The notes under the pieces are model-generated. The model saw only the letters and a program-made list of their open reading frames with translations. It had not been told where the DNA came from and did not search any database. The translations under genes and the position numbers were made by a program. A stretch of 64,000 nt of DNA. Source: Bactrocera neohumeralis. Its lineage: Eukaryota > Arthropoda > Insecta > Diptera > Tephritidae. Numbering within the stretch: the first letter of the stretch is position 1; each line of letters starts with the position of its first letter. The stretch spans positions 37,734,839 through 37,798,838 of the forward strand of contig NC_065919.1 in NCBI RefSeq assembly GCF_024586455.1. Direction: 5' to 3'. Of this stretch, positions 34,400-45,557 are shown piece by piece.

Positions 34400-34520
34400 A
34401 ATTAGGTCTGTCAACCAACGTATTTGTGTTAAATTTTAGCCAAACACTCAACAAATATCATTGAACAAGTACCGAATCTCCATGATTTAGCTCCATGCGA
34501 CTTTTACCTTTCTCCACACT
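34400..34520 (+). pseudogene. Mariner catalytic-end scrap
   Basis: The frame reads FLAKHSTNIIEQVP and, after one extra base, DLAPCDFYLS. This matches the stretch around the third catalytic Asp (PCDF) of the mariner at 6314-7220. Nothing else of the gene remains. Confidence 0.6.
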
Positions 34521-34524
34521 GAAA

Positions 34525-34720
34525 TGAAGTTATAGCTTGCACGAACGGACTGACCGACAGTATTCCGGATTCCAGGTCGTCCCGTCATCCTGATGATTCA
34601 TATATACATACATATATAGTAAATAACTCAATATCTACCTCGATTAGTTTTTGGTTTTAAATACAACAGTTAGGTGAACAAAACTATTGTAATCTGTAGC
34701 AATATTAGAGTTTCAGTCAG
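34525..34720 (+). mobile_element. Diverged mini-me core fragment
   Basis: GTTATAGCTTGCACGAACGG, a short GAC/GACAG tract, TCCGGATTCC, CGTCATCCTGATGATT and AACAGTTAGGTGAACAAAAC follow the order of the mini-me core with many changes. It is neither clean type A nor type B. Confidence 0.5.
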
Positions 34721-37700
34721 TGCGTGAGTTATACGAGTATAGAGTGTATGTAAATATATAAAAAATTGCTTAGATTGTGATCGTCTGGTTGACGTTTTAC
34801 TTCTTAAGATATTTCCGGGGCTTTGATTCTTGTAAGTTACTTGTTTAATACTAAATTTGGTATTATTCGTAAATAATTGAAAACTATTGATACTTATTTT
34901 CTTGAAATATATTCCAAGTAGCCAGCTGCAATTTCAAATTTCTCCATAGTATAACAACGGATGGTAGTAATACACAATACACCAAAAGTTATTACTCACT
35001 ACTTAGTTGTCTATCAATTACTGGATGCCTTGCAGAATTCAAATTTTGATCTACGTTTGTATAGTGTTTTTTTTAAACCTTATATTTTTATGACAATAAA
35101 ATTCCCTGAAATTGATGAAACGCGTCGAGGAATTCTTGAGCAGAATACGCAAGACGTGCCCAATTATCAATTGCCTGTGTCAACATCAACTCAGACGTCA
35201 AGTGGTACATGCGGAGATGTGGATAAAGCAATGTCCAACCGATACAATTTTCTGTCAACCGCTTTTATAAGCACATACATACACGCTCAGTGTTGGAGAA
35301 GCGCATGGTTTTGCAGAACGAAACCGGAACGTTTAAAAATTGGGTCAGTTATTTCCTGTAAGTAAGACCAAAACATAAATAAACAAAAGATATAGTAAAA
35401 AAACAGCCAGTATTCCAGAATAAAAACTAAAGTAAGTCAGTTTATGGTAACACACACGCATCTGTCACGCGAAATCTGAGCATTTTTATAAGACAAACGA
35501 AATTGCAAATGTACATAACCTACAAACAAACAAACTAAAAGATGCGCTCTGGGCCAGCTTTTATGCATGCGTCAATGGGCAGCAGCGACAGCGCAGTGTA
35601 ACGGAACAAGTTATAAAAAAAGTGGAAAGTAACCTTGGCCTCCATGTTTGCGCACGCTCCAATTTGGGTTCATAAAGAACGAGTTATGATTTTCGGGGCT
35701 TAACCTTTCCACGCGCGTCATGCACTTTTGGGTGTTACCTGTTATTTTTTTCTTATGATGCATTCCGCTTGCGCCGGGAAAGTGATTTCGCTAGCTGATC
35801 GTGGTACGTTTTGTTCTATGTTATTGCTGCCGGTCAAATGATGAATTACTGCTCAAAACACTTCTTATCATTTCTTTGCGCAAGATGCGCCATTGTTTCT
35901 GGATTCCTTTTAGTTTACTTTTATGAATGTTATTGGCAGCAGAAAGCCTTTTCAAAGTGGACTAAGGGTATAATTCTCGTTTGTTCCTTCGTCTTGTATG
36001 ACGCGGCCGTCTTTGGCATCAGCATACACTTGAAAGCCTTTTAAACATCCCAACAGTGTATGTCTCCAATTGATAACACTCATCATGTTGTGACTGTTTC
36101 TTGCAAATTTTTTCTCTATCTTAACAGTAGAGATGTCATTAGCTGTACGTGATAGAAATTTCTTGAACTCAAATTCGTAATCAGGGCAGCTGAAATACCA
36201 ACGGACCTCCTATCCTATCTCATCAGACGCACATTTTTTCTTCAGTTTCATTGAATAGTGTAATTATGTGTTTTATCATTATCGTTGAGACACTAACAAG
36301 CGAGACTCGCTTGTTTATGGGCATTGTAACTAGATGCTACAATTTGCACCTTCTTTTTCAAAACGGTCAGAATGTTGAAAACAAAAAAACTAATAGGTAG
36401 CACAATACGATTTTTGATATCCCATATAAATAACAAAGAAATATTTTCCTATATTGCTATATATTACATTCTGTGTTATTTAATGATTTTCCAAAAAGTT
36501 CCGAACTAATCTTTGTTAAGTCGACCAGCTCAAAGTAAAAGTTTTTTGGCTTACCCTAATGTGTGTATTATTTTAATTACCAAACCTTGGCCTTTGATCC
36601 GCACTACCTTTTGATTTGTATTTTGGTGTTTCCTTCACCATTTCCTGCACATTGTTAGCTCATTAAAATAACAAATCTTCGCAGCAGCATCCATGACCAC
36701 GACTGCGACGACATCTATTGCAATTAAGCGTTGACAGTCTGAGAGTGTAGCAACAATTTCGACTAATGAAAAGTAAAGCACAAACAATTTTATAAAAATG
36801 CCTACATGTTGATATATGGTATTCTTGAGACATACATACATACATTTGCCTGTTCAAATAGTAAGTGAAGTCATGAATGCATTGTTACTGATTTATTCGA
36901 ATGGTACAGAGTCACTTAGCCAGAGCGAAGGGAGCAATATTGTAATGAAAAAATGCACGCATATGTTGTTGTCTGGTACGTGATGAGATTCATGTATCAG
37001 GTGCTTTAGATACGACTGCAGAGATGTTATCTTCAAGTTTCATATGAAAAAATAACAAAACCAAAACAGCAAGCACACAGACTTAACTTGAAGCCGAGAT
37101 CAAGGCGAAGGACACAATACGTTACAACAAAGGATGCTGCAACATGCAAATGCAAGCAATAAAAATTGTGTGTTTACCTACGTATGTGCCCGTGGCTTTG
37201 CAACCTCTTGTGGTAAAGTAGGCGCTAGAGCTCATGAGCCGTTTTGGTAGCCGTGGTATATGTATGTGGGGACACATGTGCATGTGTATAGATTCTGTGG
37301 CTGTTTAACCACTGTAAGTTCGTTATGTCAATTGTATTTACATTGCAAGCCATTGAAAGTTTTCTCTGCAAAAAAGATTGACAGAAAAAAGCAGAAAGCG
37401 ATGCTGCAACAACGATATATTCAGGCTTCAATGGTCGGTGAGAAAACACAGAAAAATAAAAGAAAAAACCCAACGCAAATTAATTTCAATGATTTATTGG
37501 TAAAATACAGTACCTTTACAGCCAGAGCATAATTGAAAGTAAAGCTCACTTCCTCAATGTCTGGATGCAAAGTTTTTATGCAGTAGGAATACACACTCGA
37601 TACTTTGCAACGTATAATGTATACATAAACATTGCAACACTGTTGCGTTTAGGAACATTTCTAAGCGCAAAAAAAGGCCGAACAAAGCATTTTGTTAGAA

Positions 37701-37749
37701 GAATTGTTAAATTTAATTGAATTCAAAAAATGAAATTCATTGTTTTTAA
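34721..37749. other. Three-kilobase stretch without a supported gene
   Basis: Open frames at 34961-35365 (134 codons, plus) and 35811-36044 (77 codons, plus, hydrophobic) resemble nothing I know. They lack splice or domain evidence. About 36835-36845 is a short CATA repeat. No repeat end was recognised. Confidence 0.35.
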
Positions 37750-37754
37750 CGAAA

Positions 37755-38560
37755 ATGATTTTAAAAAGGCGTAAAAGACTGGCTGCATTATTTGTGCAAA
37801 AAAATCTGCCAAGGAGACAAATGCCGAAAAACAAAAACTTTTTAGAAACAAGTAATGAAATGCCTAATGACGTGTTTTATAGTCATTTCAGAACGCAAAT
37901 ATCAACTTTCGAGGTAAGAATTGTTATTTCGTTATTTAAAATATACTATTATTACACCATTTTCCAGAATTAAACTCTATGCTCAAATATTTATAAAATA
38001 AAATAGCCACTGGACGTCCCGGAGTGGACGAAGAAGAAATGTCTTAATATGACAATATGGAAGCTTTCCAATCAGAATTTCGTTCGCGAAGTAAGCGGCC
38101 GCTTTAATGTTGGAATGGGCGCTTGTTACAGAGATTTTATTCAGTGCATACCACTGATTTCTGCGCTGAAAAAGATTATAGCATTTCCAACTACTGAGCA
38201 GAACAGAATAAGAATTATGGAAGTATGTAAGTCTTGCCGATCACACCCATTCCCATGTGTTTTGGGATGTATTGTTGGGATACATATAATATAAAAATCC
38301 TGCTGCCGTCGAAGGTTAGTGTTAGCTACAAGTAAAAATTTATATTTGAAAGTAAAACTTCTCAATTAACGCATGCATTTATCTTTGGCTGTTGCTGATA
38401 GCAAGAGGCGATTTATCGACGTTTTCGTAGTCTCTCCTGGTCGGTGCCACGACGCAGCAGTGTGGTCTGTTAAGCCATTGAAAAGAGCAATTGTAAATGG
38501 CTCGATTACATTTCCTCCAGCGAAGCAAGAGCTTTATTGTCAGCTTAGCTAAATAAAGTC
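37755..38560 (+). pseudogene. PIF/Harbinger-like transposase, second copy
   Basis: The N-terminus MILKRRKRLAALFVQKNLP runs to FRTQISTFE. A likely 54-nt intron follows (GTAAGAA at 37914, TTTTCCAG ending 37967). The joined phase is off by one base, so the copy is decayed or the junction differs slightly. Downstream frames give NKIATGRPGVDEEEM, WKLSNQNFVREVSGRFNVGM and CRSHPFPCVLGCIVGIHI. The last should be the first catalytic site, GCIDG; here Asp is Val. Then come RRFIDVFVVSPGRCHDAAVW and a truncated end near 38560. HARBI1-like nucleases carry this order. A minus-strand fragment at 38671-38905 may be the partner gene's end. Confidence 0.7.
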
Positions 38561-38670
38561 TTCTTTGAATACATACATACATTTATTTATATTCACGAAT
38601 ATATTTTGTTAGACCAAAAAACTTATTAAATACTAGAACAGGCATAGATCAAAGTCAGGTAATCACTTAT

Positions 38671-38905
38671 TTAGTGAAAGTAGAACTTCGCGCAGCTTTT
38701 GTCAATTTTCTCCTTCCCGCATTTAAGCAGCTCGTACAACATCTTCTTTTCATACGGAGCTTTTTTTTCAAAAAGTCCAAAACATTTCGAGCAAGTTTGT
38801 GGCGGAGCAGCATCAATGTGCTCACTACTGATTGGGGAATCTGCTGATTCTTCATTTTCGTTCGTTAAGTCATTAAATAGCGAGGATAATGAAGAGTCTA
38901 GTAGA
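38671..38905 (-). pseudogene. Possible Harbinger second-protein C-terminus
   Basis: The minus strand ends NDLTNENEESADSPISSEHI ... QTCSKCFGLFEKKAPYEKKM ... LKCGKEKIDKSCAKFYFH. It is convergent with the transposase relic at 37755-38560. That is the arrangement of the two genes in the Harbinger element at 43820-46785, where the partner is a Myb/SANT-like protein. I infer the role from position only. At about 38905 it is fused in frame to R1-type endonuclease codons, giving a chimeric open frame. Confidence 0.45.
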
Positions 38906-40085
38906 CCCCACTCTACGGCTCTGGAGTTTAGGTCTCCGGCAATAATCAATTGACCTTTTATAGACCTGGCTGTATCCTCTATATTGTCGAACTTTCCCTG
39001 GGATTCCTGTATACTATCGTTTGGCTTTTAGTATTGCTGTAAAAAGGTCGCATTTGGCCCATGATTTTATTGTTTACAGTCTGATATTCTCTCCTTAATT
39101 TCCACCATGCTATCTTCTAGCCAGGTACCCTCTCTCATGTGTTTTTGTATTGCTCGGATTATGATGATCATCACGTAGTCGCTTCCGTCAAAGTGATGAC
39201 CTGTTGGCCTGTAATATTCATTTGCCTCGGTAATTCCAATATACCGTGCATTTTGCGGAGCCCGGGATGTGATCGATTTTTTCATGTTTGGCCCCTTTGC
39301 AAAGGCCACGACGCATGTAGTGTGGTCTTGTCGAAAAGTTGGCCGATTACATTTTATGCAAGCATCCTCGTCCTCTTCTATCGGGCTTTTTGCAGTCCCA
39401 GCTTAAGTGTCCTGGACCAAAGCAGCGGAAACACCTTTTGGGGGTTTCTTTCAGCCGCAGCCTGCAGCTAACTCAGCCAATTTTCATGCGTGCCTGTCGC
39501 ATTAGTGCATCAGCTCTATCCTGGTCCAGCGTTACATATGCCCTTACCTGCTCTCTTGTGTTAGGAGCTGTTATATTAATCGCCAGGCCTTCGGTGGGGT
39601 CCTGTAGCGCTTCTTTGACAGCCCCTGCTACTTCCTCTTTTGTTGTCAGCGAGTCGAGGTCTCTGATTTCTATAGTAACCTTAGTTTTGAGGTCCGCTAC
39701 ATTTGCAGTCTCTTTGAGAGTGGACTTAAGTGCCTCACAGAAGCTGGCCTTTGTGGACTGTCCCTTCTCTAGCTCTAGTAATAGGGCTCCGGCTCTTGTT
39801 TTGCGGATCTCTTTGATTTTGACTTCTGCCTCTTTAAGATCTACTTTGCTACGGATATTCTTGAGGACTTCGGCGAAGCTATTTCCTTCTGCTGGTTTTA
39901 TTATAACGGCCTCTGTTTGTCGTTTAGGCCTATTATATCCTTTCTGATTCGCGGCCATGTTGTTGACTAGTTGCCTCTTGTTTGCCTTTTTAGGCGCTTC
40001 TTCACTCGTTCCTTCGTTTACGTGGGTTTTCCACTGGTTTTGGCTTGGCAACGCTTTTTGGTAAATTCCATATCTGCCCGACCAA
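38905..40085 (-). pseudogene. R1-clade retrotransposon: ORF1 end and endonuclease start
   Basis: The minus-strand frame 40051-39473 (192 codons) is a gag-like ORF1: a basic lead, then VIIKPAEGNSFAEVLKNIRS and TIEIRDLDSLTTKEEVAGAV. An in-frame TGA and shifts follow. Zinc-knuckle sequence comes next (CFRCFGPGHLSWDC, a CCHC motif at about 39400-39430), and a second knuckle is degraded. The endonuclease remnant is QLIIAGDLNSRAVEWG at about 38910-38950. ORF1 binds the RNA and the endonuclease cuts the target. RT is absent from this fragment. It is a different piece from the element at 40178-41883. Confidence 0.75.
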
Positions 40086-40177
40086 CTGACAAAATTCAGT
40101 ACGTGGCATTCTTTTCACATTCTAATGGCTCATTGTGAAAATGGATGAAATCAGACAACAATAACGCCTACTTCCCA

Positions 40178-40705
40178 GTTTGCTTCACTCTCCAACATGA
40201 CGCTGACTAAATTGTTCGCGTTTATTGGGCCAAACAGGTCCTCTACGGCGGTGCGTTCCCCTTGCCAGCGCGCATATTCGAAGAATGTGTGTTCAGAGTC
40301 GTCTTCTGTCGTGTCGTTGTATAGGCATGACGGCTCTTCGACTTTTCCCATTCTGTGGAGGTACTTTTTGAAGTACCCGTGACTGGATAACAGCTGGGTT
40401 GTTAAAAATCTACCTCTCCGAATTTTCGTCCTGTCCATGAGTCTAGATCTTTTATAAGCCTGGCCGTCCATTTGCCGCGGCTTTCGGTGTCCCACCTTTG
40501 TTGCCATGTTATTATTGTTTCTTTTTTTATTTGTTCTATTGCGCTCTTGTTGTTATCGGATGACTGCTTTAGCTCCCACAGCTTTTTCCTTTCGTATGCT
40601 ACAAGGTCAAATGGGTCATTTCCGCTTATAACTAATATTGCTTCGACGGACACTGTTCGGTAGGCTGATGCGTCGAACGCCGTTTGTTGCAGTGAGCCAA
40701 TTTCT
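40178..40705 (-). pseudogene. R1-type ORF2 C-terminus
   Basis: Two frames on the minus strand (40705-40402 and then about 40400-40180) read the post-RT domain of R1-clade ORF2. It includes the YRTVSVEA segment, a W-rich region (TWQQRWDTES) and a Cys/His-containing tail (SCLYNDTTEDDSEHTF). A one-base shift near 40402 separates them. The frame runs off the end of the element into mini-me sequence. Confidence 0.75.
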
Positions 40706-40724
40706 GCTATAGCTCTTGATGACG

Positions 40725-41144
40725 TCAAAGAGTTCGTCTAGCTGTGCCGTTTCGTTCTTTACGTCCATGCTGAGGTTCTTTTGCTTCGCCATCGCCAACT
40801 TCAATTTTTTGCACTATCCCCTTGCACTTTTCTAGGGATTCTTCTTCTGCTCGTCTCATTTGGGTGATGTATTCTTGTTTCGGCGAGCTCTGATTTCCGT
40901 CTTTAGTGGCAGCTGGGGTACTCTTCCCTTCTCCCTGCTTTGCCGGTGCTGCTTGTGTGGCCGGAGTCTCCCTTGAGTCTGTCTTTTCACCAGTTTTGTC
41001 TGTCTGCTTTGGAGTGGCGGTGAGTATGGGGGATCTGAGTTTCCTACTGCTTCTGCGGAAGACCGTTCCGTATTCCTCGTCTTGTCCGTCTTTGTTTTGT
41101 TGTTCCTTCTGTTGGGTTTTTTGTTGTTGTTGCGGTGTATTCAT
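40725..41144 (-). pseudogene. R1-type ORF1 N-terminal part
   Basis: A start at 41144 opens 139 codons. A Gln/Lys-rich lead is followed by TVFRRSSRKLRSPILTATPK and a charged helix (KQEYITQMRRAEEESLEKCK). After a frameshift near 40790 a continuation reads KNLSMDVKNETAQLDELFDV, which resembles the coiled-coil part of ORF1. It then breaks where the internal deletion joins ORF2. It would be an RNA-binding gag-like protein. Confidence 0.65.
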
Positions 41145-42254
41145 TTTTTCTGGTGGGTCTCCGCTTCAAGCCGCTATCTCCGCACGTTGTAACAGTTACC
41201 CTTTATGAACCCCGTGGTTATCCAGGCAAGCAGGGAGGCCACGCAAGGGTTGAAACAAGTCCTTATGGGAGCTTATGTTCAGAGCCAGGTTCGGGCACGA
41301 ATCAGGAGTCCGTCTGAACTGAACCTGTACGACCATAGAAATTATGGCGACGTGCATTGAACATACTTGAAGACCTGCCAAGGTTTTAACGAGACGGAGG
41401 TGAGAGCAGTATTAGCCTGCCAGCCATTTCTATAAGATGTCACTCTTATCTACTAAGGTGACAGAATACTGCCCTCCCTAGCCCTTTGTCAGTCTGATCC
41501 GTTTCGGTTTTCCAGTACACCATAATCAGAATCTTACTGGCCTCGATTCTGATGGGCTCTTGCTCAGGGTTTTCGTCATCTTCTGTGCACCTTTGGTGCT
41601 GGTCGCTGTATCCGTCGTCGCTCTGTTGCCTCTCTCTCGTGGGTAGGTTCTCCCTCGGTGCAGCCGCGGTGGGGGTTGTGGACGCCTATTTAAAGCCGAC
41701 ATCTTCTCGCCTCTTCGCGGGAGGTTCATTGGGCGCGTGAGGCGTTTTGAGCCAAGCCCTCCTCTCCTGCAGCTCTTGGTCGGGGGCTGCGTATTACTAT
41801 TCGTCGCAGCTGACCTACTTAGCGTAGGCCGTCCACTATCCGCCAGCTGTGACCCCGGTAGTAGCCTGAGCTCAGCCTTACCGACGCCTACTTCCCATAT
41901 AGCAAAAGTTTAAATGCCACTTGATTCGTCCAGTTTCCAGTACACAAATCAAGAAGCAAATAATATAACGGGATTAACCTTTGCACGAATAATGTCTTTA
42001 GTGTGTGCCACCTTATGACTAAACATTGCTTAAATCCAATAAAAACTGTTCAAGCTAGTAGGTACCGAATGTTTAGACCCCGGTACCAATAGTTGATTTC
42101 ATCGAAAATGTCGTTCAATGTGTGATATACTTGTATATATGTACAGTATAACTAAATTAAGGGATAATCCTTCTCTTATAAAGGTATATCTGTATGTCAA
42201 AAATGGGTTGAATCTTAAACAACAATAAATATGTTCTATCCGCAAAAATGGGCC

Positions 42255-43005
42255 TCTTGGTTAACTATTGCAAGACGCCTCATTGCACATAAAGCACATA
42301 TAGATGCCATGGACAGATGACCTTACAAACTCCTTTGCTCTCATGGGATAACTTTTGTATTTGCTGGAGATTTCCGACAGACTCTTCCCGTCATTAACGG
42401 AGATACGCGAGCAGATATCATCAAAGCATGTTTAATATCGTCGCGCTTATGGACTTTGATTGAAAATATAAAATTTCGGACGAATATGAGAGCTCATCTT
42501 CATAGAATCCATGATTTTCCACAGCAACTGTTGAACTTGGGGAAGGAATTTTTCCCACTCCAAACGTAAGCAGTATTTGTAATACATTTGTATTCTTCTG
42601 GATGAGTCTCTAGGCCAAATAGTCCATAGTTTAGAAATTTTAACAAATTCAGTATACCCTGACATCGAGAATTTGCACGAAAAGGAATTTCATTGGTTAT
42701 GTTCTTGAGCAATAGTGTCACCCAGGAGTGATAGTGTCAACGAACTAAAGGATCTAATTATTCAAAAAGTTCCCAGAGAAATAAAAAAATATAAATCGAT
42801 AGACACCGTGACTAATATCGAAGACGCAGTCTCTTATCCCCAGGAGTTTTTAAATTCATTAAACAATTGTGGACTGCCACCGCATGAATTGGCCTTAAAA
42901 ATTGGAATTCCAATTATGTTTTTGAGGAATTTAAGACCTTCAAGCATGTGTAACGGACGAGACTGCAGATTAAGGAATTGAAGGACCATTTAATTGTAGC
43001 ACCCA
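42255..43005 (+). pseudogene. Helitron Pif1-like helicase relic
   Basis: Frames in order: IAHKAHIDAMDR, then HGITFVFAGDFRQTLPVING (about 42335-42400). The latter is the GDFRQ-LPV helicase motif of Pif1-type enzymes. Next come ADIIKACLISSRLWTLIE, KFRTNMRAHLHR and QQLLNLGKEFFPLQ. A plus-strand frame at 42715-42981 gives KYKSIDTVTNIEDAVSYPQE, FLNSLNNCGLPPHELALKIG and FLRNLRPSSMCNGRD, the late helicase region of Helitron proteins. Walker A and the last helicase motifs are missing, and stops divide the frames. A Rep fragment that could belong to the same family lies at 23140-23790. Confidence 0.8.
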
Positions 43006-43054
43006 TTATAACAGGCCCAATTTATATTGCTCTTGCAAAAGCTGGAAGGGCTCA

Positions 43055-43134
43055 AATTAAATATTTTATACTCTTGCAACTTGCACGAATCAAAGCCACG
43101 GAAATACTTTAAGGTGTTAAACCAATCTTATGCG
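43055..43134 (+). mobile_element. mini-me type B end fragment
   Basis: ATTTTATACTCTTGCAACTT, followed by GCACGAATCAAAGCCACGGA and ACTTTAAGGTGTTAAACCAA, is the inner part of the type B end. The outermost 30 bases are missing. Confidence 0.55.
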
Positions 43135-43700
43135 GTTATAACCGAGTTAACAGCAGCGCGCCAAATGGGGATTCCAAGCGAAGCTAGGTCCTTCTCCACC
43201 TGGTCCTTCCAACGGAGTGGAGGTCTTCCTCTTCCTCCGCTTCCTCCGGCGGGTACTGCGTCGAATACTTTCAGAGCTGGAGTATTTTTGTCCATTCGGA
43301 CTACATGACCTAGCCAGCGCAGCCGCTGTCTTTTAATTCGCTGAACTATGTCAATGTCGCTGTATATCTCATGCAGCTCATCGTTTCATCGAATGCGATA
43401 TTCGCCGTGGCCGACACGCATAGGGCCATAAATGTTTCGCAGAGCTTTTCTCGAAACTCATAACGTCGACTCATCAGATGTTGTCATCGTCCATGCCTCT
43501 GCACCAATAGCAGGACAGGAATAATGAGTGACTTATAGAGTTTTCTTTTTGTTCGTCAAGAGAGGACTTTACTTCTCAATTACCTACTTGGTCCAAAGTA
43601 GCACCTGTTGGCAAGAGATATTATGCGTTGGATTTCGAGGCTGACATTGTTGTTGGTGTTGATGCTGCTTCCAAGATAGACGAAATTATCTACGACTTCG
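43135..43700 (-). pseudogene. RTE-like retrotransposon C-terminus
   Basis: On the minus strand the frames read NFVYLGSSINTNNNVSLEI, RIISLANRCYFGP, LSRRTKRKLYKSLIIPVLLY, GAEAWTMTTSDES, ALRNIYGPMRVGHGEYRIR, DELHEIYSDIDIVQRIKRQR and LRWLGHVVRMDKNTPALKVF. They end GRPPLRWKDQVEKDLASLGI. This is the RT thumb and C-terminal region of the RTE-like elements common in insects (often labelled craniofacial development protein 2-like endonuclease-RT). Small frameshifts occur near 43390 and 43560. The upstream parts of the protein are absent here; pieces of similar elements are at 17534 and 48137. Confidence 0.85.
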
Positions 43701-44158
43701 AAGTGCTAGTATGTGGAGATTACAACGCAAAACACACGTACTGGGCTCACGTCTTATTAATCCGAAAGGACGACAGTTGTACTACACCATTATGAATAAG
43801 CATAATCCATGATGTCCAGGGCCCTATTCCACAAAACAACTTATCAACTTTTCACTTTGTACGAGTACTTTGCAAATTTTTCGTCAATTTGCAAAGCTTT
43901 CTGTTCCACAGAACTATGAAATTTGATAAGTGATAAGTTGAAATTGATAAGTGTAATTTGCAAAGTCTTTGCAATTTTTATGTTCTCTTTGTAATTTCTG
44001 TTCCACGTACGTTCTCTTGTGCAAAGTGAAAAGCTTATATTGAAAAGTGTAATTCGCAGAGACTTTGCATATAATTATGCTGTTCCGTTCCACAAAAACT
44101 GTAAACTCTATTTTTGCAAAGCAAAATTTGATAAGTTTGTCAAAAATTTGCAAGGTAA

Positions 44159-45214
44159 ATGATCGCTTTGCAAATTCATATTATCATAACTAGTCAAGCT
44201 TTCAAAATGTTAAGACGTGAGTTTTTGTTCGACAATAGTGAAGACGCGGTTAAAGCTAGAAATTATAGAGACCAAATTAATTTTTCGGGACAAAAATTAG
44301 AGCACAATACGTGTACACAGCGCAGTCATGCTTTGTCGGCTGAAAATCAATTGCTACTGTGCCTGCATTGGCTCGGAAATGGTTGCCAGTACCATGGAGC
44401 TGCAGCTTTGCATGGTGTTGCAAAATCCACAGTTTGCAGAACCATCATAGAGTTGTCGACATTATAATAGACGTTTTATTTCAAAAAGCACTGCGATGGC
44501 CCGATGATGACAGTGTTATTTCTGAAAAGTTTTTTCTGATGGGTGGATTCCCTTCTGTGTGTGGTTGCGTTGATGGCACAATCATTAAAATTGATGCGCC
44601 TCCATTACACGAGGAAGGATATGTTGACCGGCATGGAAACCACTCATTGAATGTGATGATGATATGTGGGCCAGACTACACATTTTACAGTGTAAATGCA
44701 AGTTGGCCGGGCAGCGTTCACGACTCAAGGGTGCTATGGAATTCGGCTGTAAGTCAAAGATTTGACAGTGGATGGAGACCATTTCCGGATGCTGTTGTTT
44801 TGGGTGATAGTGGTTATGGATTGAAAAACTGGTTGATACCACCATTACGCCGAAATCCCAATAATCCTGCTGAAGAAGTTTTCAATCGTTGCCACAAAAA
44901 AACACGCCACATAATTGAAAATAGTTTTGGCATTCTTAAAGAAAGGTTCCCGTGTCTAAATTATTTGCGACTGAGGCCTGAGTTTGCAGGAAAGAGTCAT
45001 AGTTTGTGCCATCTTACACAATATTGCCTGTAGCACCGGAAGGAGTAGTGAAAATATGCAACCCACTGAAGACACTGACAATGAAAGCGAGGAATTGGAT
45101 GAAAATGCTGAAGAAGAAAGTGATGCCCTTAATAATATAGATCAAGAGAGTGGAATGGAAAGGGTTACTTCCCTGCTACTTTACCTAATGCCAACTATTA
45201 TAGTATTGTTTTAA
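44159..45214 (+). pseudogene. HARBI1-like transposase, frameshifted
   Basis: The first frame runs to 44467 (MLRREFLFDNSEDA, ENQLLLCLHWLGNGCQYHGA, VAKSTVCRTIIEL, the helix-turn-helix region). A shift near 44460 leads to DVLFQKALRWPDDDS, then the catalytic core: GGFPSVCGCVDGTIIKIDAP (first Asp), ASWPGSVHDSRVLWNSAV, PDAVVLGDSGYGLKNWLIPP (second Asp) and HIIENSFGILKERFPCLNYL (catalytic Glu). A second shift near 44985 gives VIVCAILHNIACSTG and an acidic tail to 45214. All three catalytic residues survive, so the damage is limited to two shifts. I cannot exclude that one of them is a small intron. The protein acts with the Myb/SANT partner at the element ends. Confidence 0.85.
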
Positions 45215-45557
45215 AAAAAAAGTGGTGTTTTGGCCATGACCTTTTTCCACTGCAAAAGTGTTGTATCTTTTTGGGGCATTTTTAGGGTTTGAGATTAAGG
45301 TCTCAGAGAATAAATAATAAAGGAAGTATTTTTGTACTTATTTACATCATTTTATTAATTTCAGAGCTTTTTTGTTTTTATCACAAATTATTTCAAAATA
45401 AAATGTTTAGAAATCAAATACACACAAATGAAAAATTGGCCTTTGGTAATCAAACCTCCTCAAATAACAGACGCGATACATTTTCTGTTTCTGCCGTTGC
45501 AATTCCCAGTGTGATAGCAGAGGGTGGAAGTAGGAGCTCCCTCTCCAGTTTTAGGCA

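Larger units (their letters stand above)
40178..41883 (-). mobile_element. R1-clade retrotransposon with internal deletion and 14-bp TSD
   Basis: A perfect 14-bp duplication ACGCCTACTTCCCA (40164-40177, 41884-41897) brackets 1706 bp. On the minus strand, about 730 bp of presumed 5' UTR precede ORF1 (from 41144: MNTPQQQQKTQQKEQQNKDG, low-complexity and charged, to about 40725). The sequence then jumps to the C-terminus of ORF2 at about 40700 (AYRTVSVEAILVISGNDPFD, TWQQRWDTESRGKWTARLIK, TQLLSSHGYFKKYLHRMGK, and a CLYNDTTEDDSEHTFFEC-like Cys-His region). This is the RT tail typical of R1-clade elements. All of the endonuclease and RT catalytic regions are missing. The 3' end stops inside ORF2 coding sequence, with no poly(A) or 3' UTR. 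Confidence 0.8.
40112..42235 (-). mobile_element. mini-me-like type B element carrying an R1 insertion
   Basis: The left piece is 40112-40177 and the right piece 41884 to about 42235. The right piece includes GTGCCACCTTATGACTAAAC, ATAAAAACTGTTCAAGC and GACCCCGGTACC, blocks shared with 49760-50236 and 57440-57660. Joined together, the pieces give a continuous type B body across ACGCCTACTTCCCA, which is duplicated around the R1-type insertion at 40178-41883. Confidence 0.65.

Noticed and set aside
35811..36044. 77-codon hydrophobic frame that might be a membrane protein
   Set aside because: It is short and has no recognisable family, splice context or conservation evidence within the window.
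40906..41208. 100-codon plus-strand frame opposite R1 ORF1
   Set aside because: It is the antisense shadow of the Gln/Lys-rich ORF1 on the minus strand.
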